NCBI GenBank assembly: GCA_034437755.1
Contig: DAOTTV010000101.1
Span: 7,652 to 71,651, forward strand
DNA from: JAUZRW01 sp034437755
GTDB taxonomy: Bacteria > Chloroflexota > Anaerolineae > Aggregatilineales > Phototrophicaceae
Direction of reading: 5' to 3'
DNA length: 64,000 nucleotides
The notes under the pieces: generated by a model
Told to the model about the DNA's origin: nothing
The model's database searches: none
Seen by the model: the letters and a program-made list of their open reading frames with translations, nothing else
Program-made: the position numbers and the translations under genes
In this document: positions 41,323 to 49,519 of the stretch, piece after piece
Layout of the letters: the number at the start of each line of letters is the position of its first letter
Position numbering within the stretch: position 1 is the first letter of the stretch

Positions 41323-42564
41323 ATGCAAGCACTCGTACAAGATATGGCGACCCTCAGCAACGAGGAAATCCAACGTTATAGCCGACACATCATCATGCCC
41401 GAAGTCGGCTTAGAGGGGCAACGCAAACTGAAAGCTGCTAGCGTCCTGTTAATCGGCACCGGCGGCCTCGGTAGCCCGACCGCGCTTTATCTGGCGGCGG
41501 CGGGTATCGGGCGCATTGGCTTGGTCGATTATGACGTGGTCGAGGAGAGCAACCTGCAACGGCAAGTTATTCACGGCTTAAGCACCGTCGGCATGAACAA
41601 GATTGACAGTGCCGAACGTCGCCTGAGAGACCTGAACCCCGATATTACGGTCGATAAGTATAACGTGCCACTAACCAGCGATAACGCGCTGGAATTGTTC
41701 GAGCCATATGACATCATCATCGATGGGACGGATAATTTCCCGACGCGCTATCTGGTCAATGATGCCTGCGTCAAGCTCGGTAAACCCAACGTCTACGGCA
41801 GTATCTTCCGCTTCGAGGGACAGCTGAGCGTGTTCTACGCGCACGAAGGCCCCTGCTATCGGTGCATGTTCCCAGAGCCGCCCCCGCCCGGTCTCGTGCC
41901 GAGTTGTGCAGAAGGCGGCGTACTCGGCATCCTGCCCGGCACAATCGGCACGATGCAAGCGACAGAAGCCATCAAACTGATTCTGGGCATCGGTCGCCCG
42001 ATGATCGGACGCATGATGCTTTACGACGCGCTCGATATGGAATTCAACACCATCAAGGTGCGTAAAGACCCCAACTGCCCGGTGTGCGGCGTGCCACAGG
42101 ATGATGTCGAACTGATCGACTATGAACAATTCTGCGGGATGCCGGCGCACGATCACAGTGATTTTAGTGTCAATGACGAAGAAGGATACGATAACGTGCA
42201 GACCATCAACGTAAGCAACTTAAAGACCAAAATCGACTCCGATGAAGATATTGTCGTCCTCGATGTGCGCGACCCGCACGAATGGGAAATCTCAGCGATT
42301 GAAGGCACTCTGCGTATCCCGAAGGGCGAGATACAAGCCGCCAAAAATGCCGTCCTCGCTGGACGCAAAACGCCCGAAGAAACTGTCCTCAAGGATATTC
42401 CCAAAGATAAACCGCTCTACGTGCATTGCCGCAGTGGTAAGCGCAGTGCCGATAGCATCGTCTTCCTGCAAGAAGCCGGCTATGACCCCGCACAAATGTG
42501 GAACGTCGCGGGCGGTATTCTCGCGTGGGCGAACGAGATTGACCCCAGTCAACCGCAATACTGA
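41323..42564 (+). CDS. moeZ: MoeB/MoeZ: adenylyltransferase with rhodanese domain
   Basis: This 413-residue E1-like enzyme adenylates the C-terminus of a sulfur carrier and then transfers sulfur to it. The N-terminal domain has the ATP motif Gly-Thr-Gly-Gly-Leu-Gly (45-50), Asp-Gly-Thr-Asp (134-137), zinc Cys pairs 178/181 and 252/255, and Cys195 (Pro-Ser-Cys-Ala-Glu). The C-terminal rhodanese domain (about 293-410) has the sulfur-accepting Cys369 in His-Cys-Arg-Ser-Gly-Lys-Arg. Both active Cys are present. It is the third protein gene of the cluster with JAMM and the sulfur carrier. AAAGGAT lies 6 nt before the ATG, and a strong terminator follows. Confidence 0.93.
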   Translation: MQALVQDMATLSNEEIQRYSRHIIMPEVGLEGQRKLKAASVLLIGTGGLGSPTALYLAAAGIGRIGLVDYDVVEESNLQRQVIHGLSTVGMNKIDSAERRLRDLNPDITVDKYNVPLTSDNALELFEPYDIIIDGTDNFPTRYLVNDACVKLGKPNVYGSIFRFEGQLSVFYAHEGPCYRCMFPEPPPPGLVPSCAEGGVLGILPGTIGTMQATEAIKLILGIGRPMIGRMMLYDALDMEFNTIKVRKDPNCPVCGVPQDDVELIDYEQFCGMPAHDHSDFSVNDEEGYDNVQTINVSNLKTKIDSDEDIVVLDVRDPHEWEISAIEGTLRIPKGEIQAAKNAVLAGRKTPEETVLKDIPKDKPLYVHCRSGKRSADSIVFLQEAGYDPAQMWNVAGGILAWANEIDPSQPQY

Positions 42565-42591
42565 GCGCCAATAGATCGATAGTGCCAGCAA

Positions 42592-42625
42592 ACGGGATGA
42601 GTCATCGTGACTCATCCCGTCTTTG
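42592..42625 (+). terminator. intrinsic terminator of moeZ
   Basis: A perfect 13-bp stem (ACGGGATGAGTCA / TGACTCATCCCGT) with a TCG loop is followed by CTTTG. It ends the sulfur-transfer cluster. Confidence 0.85.
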
Positions 42626-42711
42626 ATTCTGTGGATTTAATCTCATACTATAAATCGGGCGTTACAATCAAATTATGATATACATATCGTAGACACAAGG
42701 AGCGCAGACGC

Positions 42712-43431
42712 ATGAGTTTATTCGATGGACAGACAATCATGATTACGGGGGCTGGCGGCGCATTAGCGCGGGGAGTCGTCAACAAGTTCGCGCAGGAAGG
42801 CGCACAACTGGTGATGGTCGATATTGACCGAGACGCGATGGAAAATGTAGCCGAACGACAGGGCGATATCCTCAGCGATTACTTGATTGTCACGGGCGAC
42901 CTCGGCAAGCCGGAAGATGTCGATGCGATTGTGACGCAGGCAGAGGACAAGTTCGGCACGATTGACGCGCTGGCGCACGTCGCCGGCGGCTTCGCGATGG
43001 GTGATCCCGTCCATGCGACCGACATCAGCATTTACGAGAAGATGATGTATCTCAACGCGCGTTTATCATGGGTGACAATGGGGCGCGTCGCACGGCACAT
43101 GGTCGAGAACGGTGTTCAAGGGAGCATCACGACGATGATCGCTAAAGCGGCGGCGAGCGGCGCGGCGAACATGGCGGCTTATAGCGCGAGCAAGGCGGCG
43201 GTCGAGCACATCATGCAGAGCATGGCGCTAGAACTAAAAGCGCACGACATCCGCGTGAACGGCATCTCGCCCAGCGTCGCTGATACCCCCGCCAACCGCG
43301 CCGCAATGCCCGATGCGGACTGGAGCAAATGGGTGACAGCAGACCAACTCGCAGAGACCTTCGCCTTTCTGGCATCACCCGCCGCAGTCGCCATTACTGG
43401 ACAAAACATCGGCGTGTATAATCGAACCTAG
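42712..43431 (+). CDS. short-chain dehydrogenase/reductase (SDR) A
   Basis: This 239-residue classical SDR has the cofactor motif Thr-Gly-Ala-Gly-Gly-Ala-Leu-Ala, an Asp after the second strand (favouring NAD), an Ala-His-Val-Ala-Gly-Gly motif in place of Asn-Ala-Gly, and the catalytic Tyr-Ser-Ala-Ser-Lys. The catalytic Ser of the fifth strand is not clear. It is a cytoplasmic oxidoreductase of unknown substrate. It begins a rightward run with the HEAT-like and Eis-like genes. AAGGAG lies before the ATG. Confidence 0.88.
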   Translation: MSLFDGQTIMITGAGGALARGVVNKFAQEGAQLVMVDIDRDAMENVAERQGDILSDYLIVTGDLGKPEDVDAIVTQAEDKFGTIDALAHVAGGFAMGDPVHATDISIYEKMMYLNARLSWVTMGRVARHMVENGVQGSITTMIAKAAASGAANMAAYSASKAAVEHIMQSMALELKAHDIRVNGISPSVADTPANRAAMPDADWSKWVTADQLAETFAFLASPAAVAITGQNIGVYNRT

Positions 43432-43463
43432 TGTAGACCAAGCAAACAGCGGGTGAGTGACCT

Positions 43464-43925
43464 ATGGACGAGCGTATCTTTCAGTATCTCAAGAGTGATG
43501 ACCCCGACGATCGCATCAAAGCCGTGAAAGCGCTGGCACAAGTCAAAGATGACGAGAGCAAACGTGCGATTTCGATCCTTGCACGCCTCTATCATCAAGA
43601 TGCCTCACCTAATGTGCGGCAATGGGCGTTCAAAGCCGGTCGCCATCTGAAGAAGCAACTGCGCGCCGCCGAATGGCTGGGCGATAATGAACTCGTCGAT
43701 GTCGATGTGCCAGAAAGTGATCGGCGTGACTCGCGGCGCTTGATGAATCAAGCATTGCAGGCGACCTTCACCGGCGAGATGCGCGAAGCCGAGAAAGCCG
43801 TGCGCCGCGCCTTCCAGATGAACCCCAACTTACAGCACGATGGCGAGATGCGGCGCATCGCCGCCGACGTGTTCAACATGCGCGAAGATGATGTCATCGC
43901 CGAACTGCTAGGAGACGAGGGCTAA
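43464..43925 (+). CDS. HEAT/TPR-like small protein
   Basis: The 153-residue product is all helical. The N-terminal part (residues 8-65) resembles two HEAT-like repeats with Asp-Asp-Arg-Ile-Lys-Ala-Val-Lys-Ala-Leu and Asn-Val-Arg-Gln-Trp-Ala. The C-terminal part (about 95-150) has a helix pair resembling a TPR (Ala-Glu-Lys-Ala-Val-Arg-Arg-Ala-Phe-Gln-Met-Asn-Pro-Asn). Such proteins bind other proteins. A TATAAT hexamer at 43417-43422, inside the end of the SDR gene, lies 42 nt upstream of its ATG. It is 5 bp upstream of the acetyltransferase gene, so the two are likely cotranscribed. Confidence 0.7.
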   Translation: MDERIFQYLKSDDPDDRIKAVKALAQVKDDESKRAISILARLYHQDASPNVRQWAFKAGRHLKKQLRAAEWLGDNELVDVDVPESDRRDSRRLMNQALQATFTGEMREAEKAVRRAFQMNPNLQHDGEMRRIAADVFNMREDDVIAELLGDEG

Positions 43926-43930
43926 GCCCC

Positions 43931-45118
43931 ATGAGCGATGTCAACATTCGCGCCATCCACGCCCGCGAACGCCCCGCCGCCGCCGATCTGGTGGCGCGGG
44001 TATTCTCGCACGGGGCAAACCGCCTCTACGACAGCATCTATCAGCATTGGATGTACGCTCAACCGCAAAACCCACACTATTCCGTGAACGCCTATCGGGG
44101 TGCGTTCTTGGGCGATGGCACGCTCGTCTCGATCGCGCGCGCCGAAGACTTCATCCTGCGCTACGGGCAAGCGCGCATCCGCACCGGCTTAATCTCCGCT
44201 GTTTGCACACACCCGCATCATCGGCAAAACGGATACGCGGCGGCAATCGTGCGCGATGCGCTGACGTATGCCACCGAACAGGGCAACCAGATGGTACTCT
44301 TGCAGGGCATCCGCGAGTATTACGACCAGTTCGGCTTCATGAGCGTGTGGCCTAAGTACACGCTCACCGCCCCCGTCGATGAGGCGCGACAACTGCCGCA
44401 ACCACTCGCCATCCGGCAGATCGAGCGCGATTATCTGCCACAGATGGCACATCTCTATACGCGGCATTGGGGCGGGCGCGTCACCTTCGCCCGTGAACCG
44501 GCAACGTGGGTGTATCGCCTGCGCCATGGCTACGGCTCGGCAGTCGTCGCCGTCGATACAGATGAGCGCGTGCGCGGTTATCTGTGGCACGATGACAGCC
44601 TGTCCGACCGCGTCGAAGTCGTCGCCGACACGCCGGAGGCAACATCGACCCTGCTGGCATATGACGCGGCGCGCTGGCGAGAAGGCGCACGCGAGATACT
44701 CGAATGGGCGATCCCACCTGATGATGTCATCATCCCCTATGCCCAGCAATGGCTCCCGCTGACAGTCAGCGCACATTACGACCATAGCGGCGGTTGGATG
44801 GCGCGGGTGGTCGATTTCGCGGCGCTGTTGCGCTCGCTCCTGCCCGAAATTCGCACGCAGGCGCAGGTACTCGCCAGTGATTTCGATGTTCGGCAACTAC
44901 AGATGGATGTGCAGTCAGATAGCATCACGCTGGCACTCGCCAACGTCGATGATAGCCAGTGCCGGCTTTCATTGCGGGATTTTGTGCAGTTGTCATTCGG
45001 ATCACTGCGCCCGACGACGCTCGCCTTACGCCACCCGCTGACGCGCGACGCGATGCAATTGCTCGACCTGCTGTTCCCGCCGCGTGTCGCTAGCATTGCG
45101 GCGTGGGATTGGTCGTAA
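43931..45118 (+). CDS. Eis-like GNAT N-acetyltransferase
   Basis: The 395-residue product fits the three-part Eis family. An N-terminal GNAT domain (about 1-150) has the acetyl-CoA loop His-Arg-Gln-Asn-Gly-Tyr-Ala. A second GNAT-like domain (about 150-285) and an SCP2-like C-terminal domain (about 290-395) follow, ending in a free Ser carboxylate that serves as catalytic base in Eis. Eis enzymes acetylate amines of aminoglycosides and other compounds; the true substrate here is unknown. It is the last gene of the rightward run, 5 bp after the HEAT-like gene. Confidence 0.85.
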   Translation: MSDVNIRAIHARERPAAADLVARVFSHGANRLYDSIYQHWMYAQPQNPHYSVNAYRGAFLGDGTLVSIARAEDFILRYGQARIRTGLISAVCTHPHHRQNGYAAAIVRDALTYATEQGNQMVLLQGIREYYDQFGFMSVWPKYTLTAPVDEARQLPQPLAIRQIERDYLPQMAHLYTRHWGGRVTFAREPATWVYRLRHGYGSAVVAVDTDERVRGYLWHDDSLSDRVEVVADTPEATSTLLAYDAARWREGAREILEWAIPPDDVIIPYAQQWLPLTVSAHYDHSGGWMARVVDFAALLRSLLPEIRTQAQVLASDFDVRQLQMDVQSDSITLALANVDDSQCRLSLRDFVQLSFGSLRPTTLALRHPLTRDAMQLLDLLFPPRVASIAAWDWS

Positions 45119-45160
45119 TGCGTCGCCAGCGCCGCTGATGACGTGCGACTTGACGACCTT

Positions 45161-45169
45161 TGCTATAAT
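45161..45169 (+). promoter_or_regulatory. extended -10 promoter of the gene at 45208
   Basis: TGC-TATAAT lies 39 nt before the ATG at 45208. A nearby TTGACG (45150) is too close to be its -35. Confidence 0.55.
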
Positions 45170-45207
45170 GAAACGTACTAGTCAGCGCATGAAGGCAACG
45201 ACATATT

Positions 45208-46257
45208 ATGCAATGGATGATTTACGGAGCAACAGGCTACACCGGACAGCTAGTGATTGAAGCCGCGCTCAAACGCGGTCACCGTCCACTTCTCGCGGGG
45301 CGCAACGTCGATAAGTTAGACGCGCTCGGTAAAAAGTACGATCTGGAATACGTCGCATTCCGGCTTGAGGATGTCGGCATCATCGGCGAGGCGATCGGCG
45401 ATATGGACGTGGTCTACCACGCGGCAGGCCCCTTCGTCCACACGAGCGACCCGATGATACGCGCTTGTCTGGCGACGAGTACACATTATCTGGATATTAC
45501 CGGCGAAATCAGCGTGTTCGAGAACACCTTCAGCTACGATCAAGCGGCACAGGGCAACAATATCGCGCTCATCAGCGGCGTGGGCTACGATGTCGTGCCG
45601 ACGGATTGCCTCGCCGCTTACGTCGCCGCACAAATTCGCGGGGCGACCCATCTTGAAATCGGCTTCGCGGGCTTCGGCGGCATCAGCGCCGGCACCACCA
45701 AATCCATGATCGAGATGATGCCCGAGGGTAACATGCTCCGGCGCGACGGGCGTTTAGTCGCCTCGCAGATGGGCAAGCACACGCGCACGATTCCTCTGCC
45801 GACGGGCGAATACAGCGCGATGGCCATCCCGTGGGGCGATCTCTCGACGGCTTACCGCACGACCGGTATCCCCAACATCACGACTTATATGGCGATGCCA
45901 CGCGGCGCAATCCTGACAGCCCAACTGACATCGCCAGTAGGACAATTGCTATTCAGGAGTAAGCCGATGCGTCAACTCGCGGGGAGTCTGGCTGATCGTT
46001 TCATCGAAGGACCAGACGAAACCGCGCGCGATCAAGGGCGGGCGTACATCTGGGCACATGTTAGCAACGACAGCGGGCAGACGGCATCCGCCTGGTTGAC
46101 CGTGCCCGAACCGTACCAGTTCACCGCCGATGTCGCCATCCACGCTGTTGAGCAAACACTCGCGCTGAACCCGATCGGGGCTTTATCGCCCGCACAAGCC
46201 TACGGCACAGATTTCGTGCTACAGGTCGCGGGGGTCAGCCGCCAAGATCACTTGTGA
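45208..46257 (+). CDS. saccharopine dehydrogenase-like / trans-acting enoyl reductase-like protein
   Basis: The 349-residue NAD(P)-binding protein starts with Tyr-Gly-Ala-Thr-Gly-Tyr-Thr-Gly, the Rossmann motif of the saccharopine-dehydrogenase-like family. It has the conserved Ala-Ala-Gly-Pro-Phe and Tyr-Leu-Asp-Ile-Thr-Gly-Glu. This family includes mycobacterial trans-acting enoyl reductases that act with polyketide synthases; no such synthase is nearby, so only the fold is assigned. The 3' end overlaps the convergent SLOG gene by 10 bp. Confidence 0.85.
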   Translation: MQWMIYGATGYTGQLVIEAALKRGHRPLLAGRNVDKLDALGKKYDLEYVAFRLEDVGIIGEAIGDMDVVYHAAGPFVHTSDPMIRACLATSTHYLDITGEISVFENTFSYDQAAQGNNIALISGVGYDVVPTDCLAAYVAAQIRGATHLEIGFAGFGGISAGTTKSMIEMMPEGNMLRRDGRLVASQMGKHTRTIPLPTGEYSAMAIPWGDLSTAYRTTGIPNITTYMAMPRGAILTAQLTSPVGQLLFRSKPMRQLAGSLADRFIEGPDETARDQGRAYIWAHVSNDSGQTASAWLTVPEPYQFTADVAIHAVEQTLALNPIGALSPAQAYGTDFVLQVAGVSRQDHL

Positions 46258-47021
46258 TCGGCATCGACAAAGTGCTTGTGTAATTCCGCTACCAGTGCGT
46301 CCACGCCATCCGCAAGCGCGACAATATGAATATGACCGCCGTTGATGATCGCACGGATGACGTGACTATCGGTCTGTTGTGTTTTGTAAGCGTTAGAGAT
46401 GGTATCAGCAGTGCGTCCACTGCCATCGATGACCACCATCGGGATACGGTTATCGCCCTTTGCCGTCGCCAGATACACGTCGCGCTCGGCAATTTTGCCC
46501 CCGTTAATCAGGATACCTAGCATCGGGTGCTGGCGATTGGCGATCGCCCGCGTCAGGTTGACGATCATCCCGGACTCCGCGCCCCACTCATCGGCATCGA
46601 CCAGCACGAAGTGCGAGTGTCCGTCTTCTAGGAGCGCATTATCAGGCTGATCGGTATACCAACCGGGATAGCGCACGGTGTGCAAGGGCGCGACCCCAAT
46701 CAGCGGGAAGGTGTAGCCGTGCTTTCTGCGCGCAGTGCCGATCATGCCCATCACGCCGGCATCTGTGCCGCCATCGACCACCGTCAGATGATGCTCGCTG
46801 GCAAATTTCGCGACTCCGTGTTCGATCAAATTGCGCGTGGCGATCACGTCCGCCTCGCTCATACCACTCGCCCCACCAGAGATAAACAGCGTCGGGCGCG
46901 GTGTGAGCAGATGAAAGGTATTGATCACCTCTTGCGGATCAGCATCCACCGCGAGACGCATCGCCGGCGCGTACTGCTGATCGGAAAAACGAATGAGAAA
47001 GGAAGATTTTGATTGTGTCAT
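46248..47021 (-). CDS. SLOG-domain protein (LSDAT/TRPM-like)
   Basis: This 257-residue protein reads as a stand-alone prokaryotic SLOG domain of the LSDAT/TRPM type. It has Leu-Phe-Ile-Ser-Gly-Gly-Ala-Ser-Gly-Met-Ser, Val-Asp-Gly-Gly-Thr-Asp-Ala-Gly-Val-Met and Gly-Ala-Glu-Ser-Gly-Met in the usual order. The family binds nucleotides or their derivatives and is often found next to signalling or defence proteins; here it is alone. No effector domain or membrane segment is fused to it. It overlaps the reductase gene by 10 bp tail-to-tail. The frame opens six codons earlier; ATG at 47021 follows AGGAC. Confidence 0.8.
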   Translation of the reverse strand: MTQSKSSFLIRFSDQQYAPAMRLAVDADPQEVINTFHLLTPRPTLFISGGASGMSEADVIATRNLIEHGVAKFASEHHLTVVDGGTDAGVMGMIGTARRKHGYTFPLIGVAPLHTVRYPGWYTDQPDNALLEDGHSHFVLVDADEWGAESGMIVNLTRAIANRQHPMLGILINGGKIAERDVYLATAKGDNRIPMVVIDGSGRTADTISNAYKTQQTDSHVIRAIINGGHIHIVALADGVDALVAELHKHFVDADHK

Positions 47022-47083
47022 AATTTGTCCTATACACATATGGCGTGGTCTGCTACCGTTTGCAAACGTCGATAAACATCTTC

Positions 47084-47128
47084 ACGGCTCTTTGGGATTT
47101 CGCGTGGTTTTTGTGCGTTACCCCCACA
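47084..47128 (-). repeat. dispersed intergenic repeat, copy B
   Basis: Inverted copy of the element at 41254-41305: a 26-nt block at 47084-47109 and an 11-nt block at 47118-47128. It lies just upstream of mutY, between divergent genes. Confidence 0.75.
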
Positions 47129-47158
47129 AAGCCCCCTAACTTTACGAGGATTGCCCGC

Positions 47159-48250
47159 ATGACACTCGCGATCTCTGCGCCTTTACTCGATTGGTTCGAT
47201 CAAAATGCTGCCGATTTACCGTGGCGCGGCGCACCACCCTATCACGTATGGCTCTCAGAGATTATGCTCCAGCAAACCCAGATTGAAACTGTTATACCTT
47301 ATTATAAACGATTTTTGGAAATGTACCCGACCGTAGAAGCGCTGGCGCAAGCCCCAGTCGATGATGTGCTGAAGCAATGGGAAGGATTGGGTTATTATAG
47401 TCGCGCACGCAATTTACACAAAGCCGCGCAACAGATCGTCGCAGAGTTCGGCGGCGCGTTGCCACAGACAGTCGATGAATTGCGAACTCTGCCGGGGATC
47501 GGGCCGTATACAGCGGGGGCGGTCGCCAGCATCGCCTTCGACCAGCGCGCCCCCGTCCTCGATGGCAACGTGATGCGCGTGTTCTCGCGCTTGCTGGACT
47601 TGAGCGACGACGTAACCCAGCACCGCACGAAAAAGTACCTGTGGCAAGTCGCTGAAGATTTACTGCCCGATCAACGCGCCGGAGATTACAATCAGGCGTT
47701 GATGGAACTGGGGCAAAAAATCTGCACGCCCAAAGCCCCCGCCTGTGATCGCTGTCCGGTGCAGGCACAATGCCGTGCTTACGCCACGGGTACCCAAGCC
47801 AACCGCCCCGTGAAGCGCAAGAAAGCCCCGACCCCGCATTATGACGTTGCCGCTGGCATTATCCGCGATGCAGACGAGCGCCTGCTAATTGCTCAACGTC
47901 CGCTCGATGGCTTACTCGGCGGCTTGTGGGAATTCCCCGGCGGCAAGCAAGAAGCTGATGAAACGCTACCGGCGTGCCTCCAGCGTGAATTGCGCGAAGA
48001 ATTGGCGATTGAAGTCGACGTCGGCGCGCTGTTCGTGCAGGTCAAGCACGCGTTCACCCACTTCAAGATCACGCTTCACGCCTACGAATGTCGCTACATC
48101 GGCGCACAAGCGCCTCATGACGCGCCACAAGCCCTAGAAGTTGCGGACTGGGCGTGGGTCAACGAAGATGACCTGAGCCTGTACAGCTTCGGCAAGGCTG
48201 ATCGTGAGGTGATCGCCGCCCTACAAGCGCGCAAGAATATGTTATTGTGA
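47159..48250 (+). CDS. mutY: A/G-specific adenine glycosylase with Nudix domain
   Basis: MutY removes adenine mispaired with 8-oxoguanine. The 363-residue product has the helix-hairpin-helix Leu-Pro-Gly-Ile-Gly-Pro-Tyr-Thr, the catalytic Asp in Val-Leu-Asp-Gly-Asn-Val, the Leu-Gln-Gln-Thr-Gln motif, and the 4Fe-4S cluster as Cys-x6-Cys-x2-Cys-x5-Cys. The C-terminal domain keeps a near-perfect Nudix box (Gly-x5-Glu-x7-Arg-Glu-Leu-x-Glu-Glu), which is usually degenerate in MutY. The frame runs upstream through a repeat; the ATG at 47159 follows ACGAGGAT. It stands alone. Confidence 0.94.
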   Translation: MTLAISAPLLDWFDQNAADLPWRGAPPYHVWLSEIMLQQTQIETVIPYYKRFLEMYPTVEALAQAPVDDVLKQWEGLGYYSRARNLHKAAQQIVAEFGGALPQTVDELRTLPGIGPYTAGAVASIAFDQRAPVLDGNVMRVFSRLLDLSDDVTQHRTKKYLWQVAEDLLPDQRAGDYNQALMELGQKICTPKAPACDRCPVQAQCRAYATGTQANRPVKRKKAPTPHYDVAAGIIRDADERLLIAQRPLDGLLGGLWEFPGGKQEADETLPACLQRELREELAIEVDVGALFVQVKHAFTHFKITLHAYECRYIGAQAPHDAPQALEVADWAWVNEDDLSLYSFGKADREVIAALQARKNMLL

Positions 48251-48259
48251 GCGCCTGCA

Positions 48260-49450
48260 TCACGTCACAAAGTCACGGTTTGCCTGATGCGGCTTCCAGC
48301 TTTCATCGCGCAGAATCGCGTCGATCGCTTCGACCACGCGCTGTACTTCGTCATGCGTGTTGTAAAAGTGTGGCGCGATGCGAATCCCGGCGTTTTCGCG
48401 ATAGTCAATTTTGATATTGCGATCGAGCAAGGCACGCGAAACCCCGTAGGCGTGCGGCGGATTGAGCGTCACCGTACCGGCGCGGCGCTCTGCCTGTCGC
48501 GGCGAGATGACCGGATACCCGCGCTCGTCAGCGAGATCAATCAAGCGCGATGTTTGCTGGATCGAATTCTCGCGGATGGCATCGACTCCCACCTGTGCGA
48601 TAATCTCGACCCCCGGTTGGATCGCCTGTAACGATGCGATGCCGGGCGTGCCGTTCATCAGGCGGTAGGCATCTTCGCGCAGGTCGAAGTGATCGACCTC
48701 GAAGGCGAACGGTCGCTTATGCGCGAACCAGCCGGTCACCCTGGGGTCTAGCGCCGTCAGCAAGTCAGGGCGCACGTACATGAAAACGCCGCCCGTGCCC
48801 CCGCACAACCACTTCAGCACGCCGCCGATGTAAAAATCGACGTTCAAATCCTGTACATCCACCGGAATGATGCCCACGCTGTGATAGCCGTTCAACAGCA
48901 CTCGCGCACCGACGCGATGCGCCTTCTTGATAATCTGCTTGACAGGCATGATATAGGCACTGCGGAACAAGACATGCGAGATGCTGACGAGGCGCGTGCG
49001 CGCGTCGATGGCTTCGAGGATTTCGTCGGTGTCGATGCTGATGCCGTCATGCGTCGCGACCATCTGCACGCGCATATGAGCCGGCAACCAACGCTTGAGG
49101 ACGTAAATATCCGATGGAAAATCCATATCCGTGATGACGACCTTATCGCGCTCACTATCGCTAAAATCCAGCGCGCTGAACAGAATGCTATTAGCAATGC
49201 TGGCATTCTGATGAATCAGCACGCTATCCTGTGGCGCGCCCATCAGCGGGGCAATCTTGTTGCCGACCGCCATATTCAAATCCCACCACTCCATGCCCCA
49301 CGCGGAAACGCCATGCTCAGCCCACATATCGGCATAATGCTGTAAGCTATCGTATACGCCGCGCGGCATCGCTCCCAGCGAGTTGCTAATCAAGTACGTG
49401 CATTTTTCCAGAATCGGGAATTCATCGCGCCACTGTAACAGGCTCTTCAT
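48260..49450 (-). CDS. class V aminotransferase / kynureninase-like PLP enzyme
   Basis: The 396-residue product has the fold-type I PLP layout of the class V/kynureninase group. The Schiff-base Lys213 is in Gly-Gly-Val-Leu-Lys-Trp-Leu-Cys-Gly-Gly-Thr-Gly. A conserved segment before it reads Leu-Asn-Gly-Tyr-His-Ser-Val-Gly, where the usual Asp that holds the PLP ring nitrogen is Asn187. This change is rare and may alter activity. The substrate is unknown. It is not near tryptophan genes. It is tail-to-tail with mutY. Confidence 0.83.
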   Translation of the reverse strand: MKSLLQWRDEFPILEKCTYLISNSLGAMPRGVYDSLQHYADMWAEHGVSAWGMEWWDLNMAVGNKIAPLMGAPQDSVLIHQNASIANSILFSALDFSDSERDKVVITDMDFPSDIYVLKRWLPAHMRVQMVATHDGISIDTDEILEAIDARTRLVSISHVLFRSAYIMPVKQIIKKAHRVGARVLLNGYHSVGIIPVDVQDLNVDFYIGGVLKWLCGGTGGVFMYVRPDLLTALDPRVTGWFAHKRPFAFEVDHFDLREDAYRLMNGTPGIASLQAIQPGVEIIAQVGVDAIRENSIQQTSRLIDLADERGYPVISPRQAERRAGTVTLNPPHAYGVSRALLDRNIKIDYRENAGIRIAPHFYNTHDEVQRVVEAIDAILRDESWKPHQANRDFVT

Positions 49451-49519
49451 CGTCTCACCATCTCATTCATATAGCCATCCATCTGTCGGACAAATTAGAC
49501 AAGCACGCACTGCACGCGC

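Noticed and set aside
41112..41360. 82-residue leftward open frame between carrier and moeZ
   Set aside because: It covers three hairpins, a repeat and the start of moeZ; composition is not protein-like.
45150..45169. TTGACG with TATAAT as a -35/-10 pair
   Set aside because: The spacer is only 8 bp; the -10 is kept only as an extended -10 element.
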